Assembly: GCA_020632655.1 (NCBI GenBank)
Contig: JACKFD010000001.1
Span: 248,001 to 312,000, forward strand
From: Spirochaetaceae bacterium
GTDB lineage: Bacteria; Myxococcota_A; UBA9160; UBA4427
Direction of reading: 5' to 3'
DNA length: 64,000 nucleotides
Shown: positions 32,598-41,848 of the stretch, piece by piece
Layout: each line of letters begins with the position of its first letter
Position numbering within the stretch: the stretch's first letter is position 1
The notes under the pieces: model-generated
Databases searched by the model: none
The model's input: the letters and a program-made list of their open reading frames with translations, nothing else
What the model was told of the DNA's origin: nothing
Made by a program: the position numbers and the translations under genes

Positions 32598-34097
32598 GTG
32601 AGCCAGACCCAGTCCTCCGCCGAAGCAAGCGGCCCCGCGAGCGAGCATTTCGACGTGCTGATCGTCGGGGCCGGGATCTCCGGCGTCGGCGCCGCCTACC
32701 ATCTCGCCCATCAATGTCCCGGCAAGCGCTTCGTCGTGCTCGAGGGCCTCGAGAGCTTCGGGGGCACCTGGCTGACCCACAAATACCCGGGCATCCGCTC
32801 GGACAGCGATCTGTTCACCTTCGGCTACCGCTTCAAGCCCTGGACCGGCCCGCCGATCGCGACCGCGGAGGAGATCCTGAAATACATGGGCGAGGTCATC
32901 GACGAGAACGACCTCGCACGGCACATCCGCTACCGGCACCACATCGATCGCGCGACGTGGTCGAGCGACGCGAACCGCTGGACGATCGAGGCGACGCGAA
33001 CCGATACGGGCGAGTCCGTTCGGCTGAGCGCGAACTTCCTCTGGATGTGTCAGGGCTACTACCGCCACGCCGAGGGGTACACGCCCGACTGGAAGGGCAT
33101 GGACGAGTTCGAGGGGCCGATCGTCCATCCCCAGACCTGGCCCGAGGACCTCGACTACCGCGACAAGAACGTGGTCGTGATCGGGTCCGGGGCGACGGCG
33201 GCGACCGTGATCCCGGCGATGGCGGCGGACTGCCGGCACATCACGATGCTGCAGCGCTCGCCCACCTACTTCATTCCCGGCGTCAACCAGAACGAGCTCG
33301 CCGACCGGCTGCGCGCCCTCGAGGTCGACGAGAGCTGGATCCACGAGATCACCCGCCGCCAGATCCTGCACGACCAGGCGGAGATGACCCGGCGCGCCCG
33401 GGAGGAGCCGGAGGCCGTCAAGGAAGAGCTGCTCGGCGCGGTCCGCGCCTACCTCGGGCCCGACTACGACATGCGCCACTTCACGCCGAGCTACCGCCCC
33501 TGGCAGCAGCGGGTCGCCTTCGTTCCCGACGGCGACATCTTCCAGGGCATCGCGCAGGGCAAGGCCTCGGTCGTGACCGACGAGATCGAGCGCTTCACGA
33601 AGAAGGGCATCCTGCTGAAGTCTGGGGAGGAGCTCGAGGCCGACATCATCATCACGGCGACGGGCTTCGAGCTCTGCGTGCTGGGCGACATCGCCTTCGA
33701 GGTCGACGGCCGGCCCGTCGATTTTTCCGACACCGTCACCTACCACGGCATGATGTTCACGGGCGTGCCGAACATGCTCTGGATCTTCGGCTACTTCCGG
33801 GCGAGCTGGACCCTACGGGTCGATCTGCTCGGCGACTTCGTCTGTCGGCTCCTCGAGCACATGGACGAGAAGGGGGCGCGTCGGGTGACCCCCCGACTAC
33901 GGCCCGAGGAGGAGCGCCTGCCGAGGCTGCCCTGGATGGCCGAGGACAACTTCAATCCGAACTATCTGATGCGCAGCATGCACCGACTGCCGAAGCGGCT
34001 CGACAAGCCGGAGTGGCAACACACCCAGGACTACTGGAACGAGCGCCACTGGATCCCGGCGATCGACCTCGACGACGGACGCCTCGAGTACGCCTGA
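32598..34097 (+). CDS. Flavin-containing Baeyer-Villiger-type monooxygenase
   Basis: Predicted NADPH- and FAD-dependent oxygenase of 499 aa, beginning at GTG 32598 after CAGGAG. First Rossmann motif DVLIVGAGISGVGAAYHLA near residue 17. FGGTWLTHKYPGIRSDSD is the FAD-side loop. The BVMO fingerprint FxGxxxHxxxWP is met exactly by FEGPIVHPQTWP. A second nucleotide site follows (VVVIGSGATAATVIPAM), then ATGFELCVLG. It may insert oxygen next to ketones of steroids, terpenes or long-chain ketones, or oxidise N or S; the substrate is unknown. It is followed on the same strand by a surface protein gene, a P450 and an SDR. Confidence 0.9.
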   Translation: MSQTQSSAEASGPASEHFDVLIVGAGISGVGAAYHLAHQCPGKRFVVLEGLESFGGTWLTHKYPGIRSDSDLFTFGYRFKPWTGPPIATAEEILKYMGEVIDENDLARHIRYRHHIDRATWSSDANRWTIEATRTDTGESVRLSANFLWMCQGYYRHAEGYTPDWKGMDEFEGPIVHPQTWPEDLDYRDKNVVVIGSGATAATVIPAMAADCRHITMLQRSPTYFIPGVNQNELADRLRALEVDESWIHEITRRQILHDQAEMTRRAREEPEAVKEELLGAVRAYLGPDYDMRHFTPSYRPWQQRVAFVPDGDIFQGIAQGKASVVTDEIERFTKKGILLKSGEELEADIIITATGFELCVLGDIAFEVDGRPVDFSDTVTYHGMMFTGVPNMLWIFGYFRASWTLRVDLLGDFVCRLLEHMDEKGARRVTPRLRPEEERLPRLPWMAEDNFNPNYLMRSMHRLPKRLDKPEWQHTQDYWNERHWIPAIDLDDGRLEYA

Positions 34098-34316
34098 GGC
34101 GAGGCGGGCGGACCGGCAGCCTGGCCGGCAGGGCAGGGCGTCGCAGATCCGGCTCGTGATCGGCGCTTGTGTCATCCGCTTCACGGAGCGGAGGCGGCCC
34201 GACGCCTAGTCTGGCCTGCGACGCCGGATCGATGCCGACGAGCGGATCGTGAGGTCCGGCGTTGGCAGTCTGGTCGGACGTCCCACACCCGGCCCCTGGC
34301 GACGGAGGTATCCGCC

Positions 34317-35141
34317 ATGTCCTGCACGACCCGGCCCGCTCTGCTTCGGTCCGTTCCGCTCCGATCCCATTGCTGCGGGCTCCTCGCCCTCGCCCTGCTG
34401 CTGGGGGCGTGGCCGGCGCAGGCGGTCGACGGCGTGATCGAGCTCAACGCCGCGGCGGTCCAGGCCGGGGGGATCACGCCCGGCGATGCGCCGGGCTTTC
34501 CCGCGACGCTATCGCGCGAGGGGCGCTACCGATTGACGGGCTCCCTCGTGCTGACGTCGCGCGCGACCCCCATTCTCGAAGTGACGGCGGATCGGGTCGA
34601 CGTCGATCTGAACGGCTTCACCCTCGGATACTGCTCGGGCTCGATCTTCTGCTTCTCCGGGACGGCCGCCGGCATCGATGCCGGCCCGGCCGACTTCCTC
34701 CGGGTCGGCAACGGCGTCGTCCGCGGCGCGGGCGGGGACTGCATCGACGCTGGCGATCACGCCGTGATCGAGGACCTGATCGTCGAGGGCTGCAACAGCG
34801 GGATCGTGGTCGGCGAGAACGCCCGGATCCAGCGCGTGAGCGTCGCCAACTCGGCGTCGAACGGGATCGTGATCTACCCCGGCGGCGTGCTCGCCGATTC
34901 GAGCGTGACGGGCTCGGGATTCTCGGGCGTGCACTACCGGCGGAGCGTCCTGATCCTGGACTCGATCATCCGGGGCAATGCGAGCGCGATCACGACGAGC
35001 GCCTTCGCGCTCTACGACAGCGGCGGCTACCGCAACACGGTGATCACGGGCAACAACGGATTCCAGGAGGATCAGGGGATCAGCGGCAACCTCGTCGACC
35101 TCGGCGGCAATCTCTGCGGCTCCGACACGATCTGCCCGTGA
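34317..35141 (+). CDS. Secreted right-handed beta-helix protein
   Basis: 274 aa from ATG 34317 with GGAGG before it. The signal peptide (LLALALLLGAWPAQA) is followed by short repeating turns: VDVDLNGFTLGYC, RVGNGVVRGAGGDCIDAG, HAVIEDLIVEGCNSGIVVG, NARIQRVSVANSASNGIVIY. These are typical of parallel beta-helix (PbH1) proteins such as polysaccharide lyases or surface adhesins. No catalytic residues are evident. Cys pairs near both ends may be disulfides. It lies between the monooxygenase and P450 genes but with 219- and 159-base gaps, so co-regulation is not certain. Confidence 0.75.
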   Translation: MSCTTRPALLRSVPLRSHCCGLLALALLLGAWPAQAVDGVIELNAAAVQAGGITPGDAPGFPATLSREGRYRLTGSLVLTSRATPILEVTADRVDVDLNGFTLGYCSGSIFCFSGTAAGIDAGPADFLRVGNGVVRGAGGDCIDAGDHAVIEDLIVEGCNSGIVVGENARIQRVSVANSASNGIVIYPGGVLADSSVTGSGFSGVHYRRSVLILDSIIRGNASAITTSAFALYDSGGYRNTVITGNNGFQEDQGISGNLVDLGGNLCGSDTICP

Positions 35142-35300
35142 CCTCGACGGGATGCGGCCCGGCCATGGGCCATGCCGTCGTCGTGGCGAGGTCTGCCGCA
35201 CCGATACGATCCGTTCGTGACGGGGCGGCGGGCGGGAAGCCGCGATGCGACACTCGGCATCGCGGCGCGGGGGCCGGACGCCCGCCGCCGGAGGAGCTTC

Positions 35301-36530
35301 GTGGCCGACCTGCCGACGATCCCGATGGACGACCCGGACTACTGGCAGGATCCCTATCCGATCCTGCGCGAGATCCGGGACCGGTCGCGGCTCGCGCGCA
35401 CACCCGAAGGCATCGTCGCCGTCCTGCGCTGGGACGACGCGGTCGACGCGCTGAAGGGCGAGGACTTCGTCGCCGAGGGCGTCGAGGTGCTCGAGCGCAA
35501 GGGCTTCCGCCCGGGCGATCCGATGCATACCTGGCGGAAGAACGCGATCGGCACGATGGAGGGCGCGGACCATCGCCGCGTGCGCTCGCTCGCCGCGGCC
35601 GCCCTCTCGAAGCGGCGCATGGACGGGCTCCGCCCCCTGATCCGTCGCCACGCGAACGCCTTGCTCGATGCGAAGATCGAGGCGGGTGAGCTCGAGGCGC
35701 GACTCGACTACGCGCTGCCCCTGCCGCGGCGGGTGATGATGGATTTCCTCGGACTCGCAGCGGACGAGCTGGCGTCCTCGCAGAAGCCGATGGCGGGGGT
35801 GAATATCGTCGACTGCTTCGGGCCGAACGTGACCGAGTCGCTCCGGCGCGAGGCGAACGCGGCGATCCAGGCCTCGATGGACCACACGGCGCGCCTCTAC
35901 GCGCGACGGCGCGAGTCGCCCCGGGACGATCTGTTGACCCATCTCGTCCAGGCGCGCGACGAGCACGGCCAGCTCTCCGAGGGCGAGCTCGTCACGCTCT
36001 TCTCGACGATCTTCGGCTCGGGTGCGAGCACCGCGAGCATCATCGCGAGCGGCCTGCTCGAGCTCGCGCGGCGTCCGGAGCAGGCCGCGCTGCTGCGGCG
36101 GGACCCGGAACGCTGGAAGCGGGGTGCCTGCGAGGAGACGCTCCGCTACCGCCCGGCGATCACGGCCGTCGGCCAGAAGGCGGGCTCGGGTCTGCGCGCC
36201 TTCGACCACGAATTCGAGGCGGGAACGCCCATCTCGGTCCTGCTCGGCTCGGCCAATCGCGATGCGGCCCATTGGGAGGATCCCGAGCGCTTCGACCTCA
36301 CGCGCGACCCGCGGAAGACGTCGCTCAGCTTCGGCATCGGGCCGCACGTCTGCCTCGGCCACGCGATGGCGCGGGCGACCGTCGAGGAGGCGCTCGCCGT
36401 CTTCGTCGAGCGCTGCGACGAGATCGAGGTCCTGGGCGAGGCGCGCTGGATCCCCTTCGTGATGGAGAACAAGCTCGAGGGGCTGCGCCTCCGCTTCCGG
36501 GGGCGGGAGGCCGGGGGCGCGTCGACCTGA
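35301..36530 (+). CDS. Cytochrome P450
   Basis: Heme-thiolate monooxygenase of 409 aa. Start GTG 35301 (MADLPTIPMDDPDYWQDPYP) with GGAGGAGC just upstream; the longer frame is Arg-rich and unlikely. I-helix GSGASTAS (in place of AGxxT), ExxR motif EETLRYRP, and heme-binding C351 in FGIGPHVCLGHAMAR. No ferredoxin lies next to it, so it relies on distant redox partners. The substrate is unknown. With the upstream BVMO and downstream SDR it may form an oxidation pathway for a hydrophobic substrate. Confidence 0.92.
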   Translation: MADLPTIPMDDPDYWQDPYPILREIRDRSRLARTPEGIVAVLRWDDAVDALKGEDFVAEGVEVLERKGFRPGDPMHTWRKNAIGTMEGADHRRVRSLAAAALSKRRMDGLRPLIRRHANALLDAKIEAGELEARLDYALPLPRRVMMDFLGLAADELASSQKPMAGVNIVDCFGPNVTESLRREANAAIQASMDHTARLYARRRESPRDDLLTHLVQARDEHGQLSEGELVTLFSTIFGSGASTASIIASGLLELARRPEQAALLRRDPERWKRGACEETLRYRPAITAVGQKAGSGLRAFDHEFEAGTPISVLLGSANRDAAHWEDPERFDLTRDPRKTSLSFGIGPHVCLGHAMARATVEEALAVFVERCDEIEVLGEARWIPFVMENKLEGLRLRFRGREAGGAST

Positions 36531-36639
36531 AGGCGCGGCCGGTTTCGCGGCGGAGCGGCGCGCCCGGGTGGTTCCGGGCGGGCGCATCGGGCATCCTGGC
36601 GCGCGATCGCCGAGCGAGACGAGAGGAGTGGGCAGGGCC

Positions 36640-37452
36640 ATGCAGGACGTACTGGGGTATCGGGGCAAGACGGTCGTGATCACGGGCTGCGCCACGGGCA
36701 TGGGCGCTTCGGCGGCGGAGATGCTCGTCGAGCTCGGTGCCGAGGTCTGGGGGCTCGACCTGCACGACGTGAAGGCGCCGATCCATCGATCGATCCGGGT
36801 CGATATGAAGGACAAGGCCACCCTCGACGCCGCGATCGCCGAGCTGCCGCGCGAGATCGACGTCCTGTTCAACTGCGCGGGTGTGCCGAGTCCGCCGATG
36901 CCGCCGCTGGACGCGCTGATGATCAACTTCGTCGGGCTCCGTCACCTGACGGACGCGTTGCTGCCGCGGATCCGAGCCGGTGGGGCGATCGCCTCGATCG
37001 CGTCGACCGCCGGCATGGGCTGGAAGTCGAACCTCCCCGCGGTGCGCGAGTTCCTGGCACTCGGAACCTTCGATGCCGCCGCCGCGGACATCGCGGCGCA
37101 TCCCGAGAAGTACCCCGACGGCTACGGCTTCGCGAAGCAATGCATCATCGTCTACACGCAGACGATGGCTGGCGAGCTCTGCAAGCGGAACGTGCGCATC
37201 AACTGCATCGCCCCCTCGCCGACGGGCGGCGTCTTCATGGAGAACCTGACGACGGTCGTGCCGGAGGCGGCGATCAAGCCCTTCACGCCGGCGAACGGCC
37301 AGGTCGCCGAGCCGGCGGACATGGGCAAGGTGATGGTGCTGCTCGGCAGCGACCTCGCGAGCTTCGTGTCGGGCGTGAACCTGCCGGTCGACTACGGCTA
37401 CTGCGCCGAGGTCGCGATGGGCCAGCGGGACAACTTGATGAACATCTCGTAG
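36640..37452 (+). CDS. SDR family protein resembling 3-alpha-hydroxysteroid dehydrogenase
   Basis: 270 aa from ATG 36640, with GAGAGGAGTGGG upstream. Coenzyme loop VVITGCATGMGASAAEMLVE. The ITGCATGxG form, followed by short DLHDVK and INFVGLRHLTDALLP segments, is like Comamonas 3-alpha-HSD/carbonyl reductase. Catalytic Ser in ASIASTAGMGW; YGFAK is the YxxxK pair. The middle segment NLPAVREFLAL also fits that group. Steroid activity is inferred from similarity by memory only. Confidence 0.8.
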   Translation: MQDVLGYRGKTVVITGCATGMGASAAEMLVELGAEVWGLDLHDVKAPIHRSIRVDMKDKATLDAAIAELPREIDVLFNCAGVPSPPMPPLDALMINFVGLRHLTDALLPRIRAGGAIASIASTAGMGWKSNLPAVREFLALGTFDAAAADIAAHPEKYPDGYGFAKQCIIVYTQTMAGELCKRNVRINCIAPSPTGGVFMENLTTVVPEAAIKPFTPANGQVAEPADMGKVMVLLGSDLASFVSGVNLPVDYGYCAEVAMGQRDNLMNIS

Positions 37453-37498
37453 GCGCGTCGGGGCGTCGGCTGCGTGCCCGGCGCGATGGGCCACGGCG

Positions 37499-39349
37499 TC
37501 AGGGCATCTGGCCCGACGCAGACGCGTCTCGTGTGGGGCGCGTCGCGCCTTCGCGAAGCGGAAGCACGACGCACACCCGGGTTCCACGGCCTTCCCGGCT
37601 CTCGATCTCGATCCGGCCGGCGTGATCCTCGACGATGGCCTGGGCGACGGCGAGGCCGAGGCCCGATCCGCCTTCGTGGAGCCGCGTGGTGTAGAAGGGG
37701 TCGAAGACCTTCCCGATCGTCGCGGCCGGGATCCCGCAACCATCGTCCGAGACCTCGATCCGGGCCTGCTCGCCGCGATCGCCCGACGAGACGTGGACCT
37801 GCACGTTCACGCCTCCGCTTCGGGACTCCGCGGCGTTGCGCACGAGGTTCACGACGAGCTGCTCGATCTCGATCGGGCTCATCAGGACGGGCAGCGCCCG
37901 CTCGTCGGTGGTGAACCCGAGCGTTCCGCCGCGCTCGCGGACGTAGGGACGGCAGAGCTCGACGGATCGACGGACGACTGCGGCCAGGTCGTCGATCCAC
38001 TTCGACGCCGAGCCCTGGCGCGCGAAGCGCAGGATGCTCTTCACGATGCGCCCGGCCCGGCGCGCCTCGCCCCCGATCCGCTCGAGTGCTTCCTGCATCG
38101 TCGCGTCGGCGTCCGGCCGTTCCGCCTCGAGCAGCGCGAAGTCCGACGCCGCGACGATCGCGCCGAGGGGGTTGTTGATCTGGTGGGCGATGCCGGCGGC
38201 GAGGGTGCCGACGACCGCCAGACGATCCTGGTCCTCGAGCCGCGCCTGCGACGCCCGGAGGCGTTCGCGAGCCCAGGCCACGCGCTCCTCCAGCTCGTGT
38301 CGTCGCGCCTCGAGCCGGGTCTCCACCTCCCGTCGCTGTGTGACGTCCCGGGCCAGCACGAGCAGGCGACGCTCCTCGCCGACCTGGAGAGGAGAGACGG
38401 AGATCTCGAGGTAGATCGCGTGCCCGTTCGCATCCGGAACCGGGAAGACGATCGGCTTCTCGAGGCCGGACATCGCGACCTGCCGCCGCCAGATCGCCTC
38501 GCCGCGCGACCGGACCGGCTCGGGGACGTGGTCGAGTGCATTCGTGCCGATCAAGCCTTCGGTGTCGAGGCCGAGCAGGTCCTGCGCCCGCCGATTCACG
38601 TAGAGCACGCGCGCATCGGGAGAGAGCTCCGCCACGAGCTCGCGGACGTGGTCGAAGATCGCGTGGAAGTGGGCGCGTTCGATGTCCCGTCGACGTTCGG
38701 CATCCCGGGAGGCCTGGTGCGCCGACTCGACGTCCTCCCGGAACGCGACCATCCGGGAGGCGAGCTGCAACGCGGCCAGCGGGATGCCGATCGTGCCGAG
38801 CAGCTCGTAGGCGACGACGTTCTCGCTGCGGGTCCAGTCGTTCCAGGCGTCCCAGGCCTCGAAGACGGCGAAGCCGAGCAGGAAGACGCCGAGACCGGGC
38901 GCGAAGCGCACGCGGCCCGGCGAACGCATCAGCGCGAGCGCGGCGACGAGGAAGCAGCCCGGACCGACCGACAGCGCCAGGGCGAGCTGGGCGTCGGGCC
39001 AGTCGAGGCGATGCAGTGCGAGCCGCGTGAAGCCAGCGGCCAGGGCCAGGCCGACGAGCGGCCACGCCGGCGTCGCGGGGCGCACCGCCGTCAGCACGCC
39101 CAGACACATCAGCGGCGCGAAGAGCGCATCCGCCAGGAACCCGAGGTCGCGAGGGATCGGCTGGCCGCCGACGGCGGCGGCGTAGGCGGTGCCCGCTGCG
39201 AGGAGGGCGGCCCAGCCGAGCAGCCAGTAGGCGCCGGGCCGCTCGCCGCTGCGCAGCACGAGGAGGCCGACGAGCAGGGCACCCAGCGCGAGCAGGGCGT
39301 TCGCCTCGGCGATCAGCTCGAGCAGGGTGGAGTCGGCGGCCAGCGGCAC
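37499..39349 (-). CDS. Membrane PAS sensor histidine kinase
   Basis: 616 aa from GTG 39349 (GAGGAGAG upstream). The N-terminal 230 residues hold about seven hydrophobic helices (LLALGALLVGLLVLRSG to LLGTIGIPLAALQLAS). A PAS domain follows (VRELVAELSPDARVLYVNRR) with its PAC segment, then a coiled coil. The dimerisation His is in GIAHQINNPLGAIV, and the ATPase has NLVRNAAES, DDGCGIPA, FDPFYTTR and GSGLGLAVA. No response regulator is adjacent. It diverges from a diheme cytochrome c gene, so a link to respiration or redox is possible. Confidence 0.9.
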   Translation of the reverse strand: MPLAADSTLLELIAEANALLALGALLVGLLVLRSGERPGAYWLLGWAALLAAGTAYAAAVGGQPIPRDLGFLADALFAPLMCLGVLTAVRPATPAWPLVGLALAAGFTRLALHRLDWPDAQLALALSVGPGCFLVAALALMRSPGRVRFAPGLGVFLLGFAVFEAWDAWNDWTRSENVVAYELLGTIGIPLAALQLASRMVAFREDVESAHQASRDAERRRDIERAHFHAIFDHVRELVAELSPDARVLYVNRRAQDLLGLDTEGLIGTNALDHVPEPVRSRGEAIWRRQVAMSGLEKPIVFPVPDANGHAIYLEISVSPLQVGEERRLLVLARDVTQRREVETRLEARRHELEERVAWARERLRASQARLEDQDRLAVVGTLAAGIAHQINNPLGAIVAASDFALLEAERPDADATMQEALERIGGEARRAGRIVKSILRFARQGSASKWIDDLAAVVRRSVELCRPYVRERGGTLGFTTDERALPVLMSPIEIEQLVVNLVRNAAESRSGGVNVQVHVSSGDRGEQARIEVSDDGCGIPAATIGKVFDPFYTTRLHEGGSGLGLAVAQAIVEDHAGRIEIESREGRGTRVCVVLPLREGATRPTRDASASGQMP

Positions 39350-39464
39350 TGCGTGCTCTCCTCGATCTGGAAAGGGCCCCGTCCGCCGCGCGACGGCTCG
39401 CCGAGCGTATCGCGCTCGGATCCGGGTCGCGGAGCCGCCGCGGTCGATGCCATCCGGATGCGAA

Positions 39465-39470
39465 TACAAT
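39465..39470 (+). promoter_or_regulatory. Probable -10 box of the cytochrome c gene
   Basis: TACAAT in an otherwise GC-rich divergent gap, 93 bases before the start. The -35 region at 17 bases is poor (GGTCGA), so an activator may be needed. Confidence 0.4.
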
Positions 39471-39562
39471 ATGCTGGATACCGGATTCTTCGAATCGCAG
39501 GCGCCATGAGCCGGGAGCCGCTCGCTCCCCGGGTCGGGGCCGCGCGAGGGAGAGACAAGCGC

Positions 39563-40273
39563 ATGGCCCCGTCCCGAAACCCGATCCTCGCGACGCTGCT
39601 CCCGGCCCTCGCGTTGCTCACGGCGGTGGCGCCGCGGCCCGCCGTGGCGCAGGCGTCGCCACCCGCCGCGACGGGGGACTGGGTGGCGAGCGTGGCGGAG
39701 GCCGCCCAGGCGACGCGGCGGGTCTCGGATCTCGAGCGGGGGCGGCTGCTCTACGCGGTCTGCGCCGAGTGCCATCTCGACGACGGCGTCGGCGAGCCCG
39801 ACGGCACGATGCCCCAGCTGGCCGGTCAGCATCGCAGCGTCCTGGTCAAGCAGCTGCTCGACATCCGGTCGGGGGTGCGACACAACCCGCCGATGTACCC
39901 CTATGCCGCGCAGCTCGACGGCGTGCGGGACGTGGTCGACGTGGCGGGCTACGTCGCCTCGCTGCCCCCGCCCAGCGAGGTCGGGGTCGGGCCGGGCACG
40001 GCGCTCGAGCGCGGTCGCGCGCTCTACGAGGCGAGCTGTCAGCGCTGTCACGGCGCACAGGGCGAGGGCTCGGCCGACGCCTTCCATCCGCGGATCGGCG
40101 GCCAGCACTATCGCTACATGGTCCGCCAGCTGATCGACATCGCGAGCGGTCGACGCGCGAACGCGCATCCCGACATGGTCCTCGTCGTGTCGGAGTTCAG
40201 CGCGCGCGACGTCTCGGCCGTCGCCGACTGGGTGTCGCGACGGAGTGCCCCCGACTCCTCCCCGGCGAGGTAG
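39563..40273 (+). CDS. Diheme cytochrome c (c4-like)
   Basis: Exported electron carrier of 236 aa from ATG 39563 (GAGGGAGAG before it). Signal peptide ILATLLPALALLTAVAPRPA, cleaved near AVAQA. Two class I heme domains: CAECH with DDGVGEPDGTMPQLAGQH, and CQRCH with AQGEGSADAFHPRIGGQHY. The two-domain plan and the paired QLAGQH and RIGGQHY segments match cytochrome c4, which passes electrons to terminal oxidases. The lipoprotein gene begins three bases after it. Confidence 0.9.
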   Translation: MAPSRNPILATLLPALALLTAVAPRPAVAQASPPAATGDWVASVAEAAQATRRVSDLERGRLLYAVCAECHLDDGVGEPDGTMPQLAGQHRSVLVKQLLDIRSGVRHNPPMYPYAAQLDGVRDVVDVAGYVASLPPPSEVGVGPGTALERGRALYEASCQRCHGAQGEGSADAFHPRIGGQHYRYMVRQLIDIASGRRANAHPDMVLVVSEFSARDVSAVADWVSRRSAPDSSPAR

Positions 40274-40276
40274 CCC

Positions 40277-40948
40277 ATGTCGAGATCTCCCTTTCCCCGA
40301 CTGATCGTCTCCGCACTGCTCCTCGTGCTCGCGACGGCCTGCACCTCGCAGCCCGCTGCTCGCCCGGTCGAGGAGCGCTTCGACATCGCGACGCCGCACG
40401 GGCTCGAGGAGGTCGCGACACGCGGCGGGCATCGCATCTTCCTGCGGCCCGGCGTGCGCTTCGACGACTTCTCCCGCGTGCTGATCGACGACTTCGCAGT
40501 CTCGTACGCGAACGCCCGCAGCGCCGCCGACGCGCCGCCGCGCACCCTCGATGCCGAGACCGAGGCGCGACTCAAGCGGACGCTGCACGACGCGTTCGCG
40601 CGCGAGATGCGCGAGCGTTCGTCCTTCGAGGTCGTCGACTCGCCGGGGCCCGACGCGATCCGCGTCCAGGGATGGATCTACGACCTCGTCGTGGAGGAGC
40701 CGCCGAGTGGCGACGCCCGTTCCTTCGCGCTCTGCTTCGCCGAGATGACGATGGTGTTGACGGTGCGGCACTCGCAGAGCGCCCAGGCCCTCGCGCGGAT
40801 CGCGGATCGCGTGCGGCTGAGCTGCGAGGCGGCGCGGGGGGCGCGCTTCCACACGGCGCGATGGTCGGACGTGAAGGAGGCGCTCGTGCCCTGGACGCGC
40901 TTCCTGCGACGCTGGCTCGACGAGCTTCGGGAGCTGCCGACGCGCTGA
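40277..40948 (+). CDS. Lipoprotein, DUF3313-like
   Basis: 223 aa. Type II signal FPRLIVSALLLVLATACTS with lipobox Cys22. The body contains FDDFSRVLIDDFAVSYANA and an Ala/Glu-rich helix, then FEVVDSPGPDAIRVQGWIYD, resembling DUF3313 proteins. Function unknown. It starts three bases after the cytochrome c stop and is probably on the same message; the physiological link is not evident. Confidence 0.65.
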   Translation: MSRSPFPRLIVSALLLVLATACTSQPAARPVEERFDIATPHGLEEVATRGGHRIFLRPGVRFDDFSRVLIDDFAVSYANARSAADAPPRTLDAETEARLKRTLHDAFAREMRERSSFEVVDSPGPDAIRVQGWIYDLVVEEPPSGDARSFALCFAEMTMVLTVRHSQSAQALARIADRVRLSCEAARGARFHTARWSDVKEALVPWTRFLRRWLDELRELPTR

Positions 40949-40966
40949 GGTGTCGGGCGCGGCGGC

Positions 40967-41737
40967 CTAGAGCGAGAGCGGCCGCTCCAGGCAGGTCTGG
41001 TACACGAAGTCGCGATGCTCGATCAGGATCGGATCGAGCGCCGCCGCCGTCTCGTCGTCGAGGGCCTCGAAGCCGGGCCGCAGCGCCTCGACCATCGCGC
41101 AGTCCTCCGGCGGCAGCGGCCTGAAGAGCGCCATGAACGTCGCGCTGTAGAGATCGAGGGCGGTCGGTTCGCCACCGAGGTAGAAGCGGCTGCCGCGCTC
41201 GCGCTGGTCGAGCAGCCGGGCCGCGAGCAGCCCGAGGATCTCCCGGACGCGCGGACCGTAGGTCGCGGCGTCCGCCTCGCGGTAGCCGTACTTGCGCGCG
41301 AGGTACTCGGCGACGGGCTTCGGAAAGCCGGGCTCGCCGCGCAGCCCGGCCTCGACGCCTTGCAGCCGGCGCATCCAGCCGAGCCCGTTCTCGCCGCAGA
41401 TCTCGTGCGCGAGGCCCATCATGGTGGCCCGCGCCGTCGGATCCGCCGGAATCATCGCCGGCCGCGGCGCGAGCCGCTCCGTCAGCAGCAGGATCTGCAC
41501 CCAGCCCGAGCGCGGCGGCTCGTCGTCGTAGAACGCAACGGGCCCGCTCGGCTCCCGCGTCCACTCGAGCATCGCCGCGTTCCCCGTATCCAGGCGCACC
41601 GCCTTCCACGGAATCTTCTTCACGTGCAGCAGCCCCTTGGCCGCCTCGCTCCAGGGGCTGGGCACGCCCGGGACCACCACCATGCGCAGTCCGTGCGCAG
41701 CTCGCGCCGCTTCGAAGGCGACGTAGTCGATCGGCAT
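40967..41737 (-). CDS. Glutathione S-transferase family protein
   Basis: 256 aa. The thioredoxin-like N-terminal half is degenerate: VVVPGVPSPWSEAAKGLLHV and VKKIPWKAVRLDTGN occur where GSTs have their fold, and GPVAFYDDEPPRSGWVQIL sits at the cis-Pro and gamma-Glu binding region. The helical C-terminal half has YLGGEPTALDLYSATFMAL, the usual GST N-cap box region. The catalytic Ser or Cys position is not certain. Similar proteins occur in bacteria rich in aromatic or lipid oxidation genes. Confidence 0.7.
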   Translation of the reverse strand: MPIDYVAFEAARAAHGLRMVVVPGVPSPWSEAAKGLLHVKKIPWKAVRLDTGNAAMLEWTREPSGPVAFYDDEPPRSGWVQILLLTERLAPRPAMIPADPTARATMMGLAHEICGENGLGWMRRLQGVEAGLRGEPGFPKPVAEYLARKYGYREADAATYGPRVREILGLLAARLLDQRERGSRFYLGGEPTALDLYSATFMALFRPLPPEDCAMVEALRPGFEALDDETAAALDPILIEHRDFVYQTCLERPLSL

Positions 41738-41848
41738 CCGCGTGCTCCTCTGGTCGCCCCGCGCCGGACGGGTCCACGGTCATCGAGGGCGTCTCGTTCG
41801 TGGGCCTCGGGGCTTCAGGCCGGCGTGTGTCCGGTCGATCCGGCCCGC

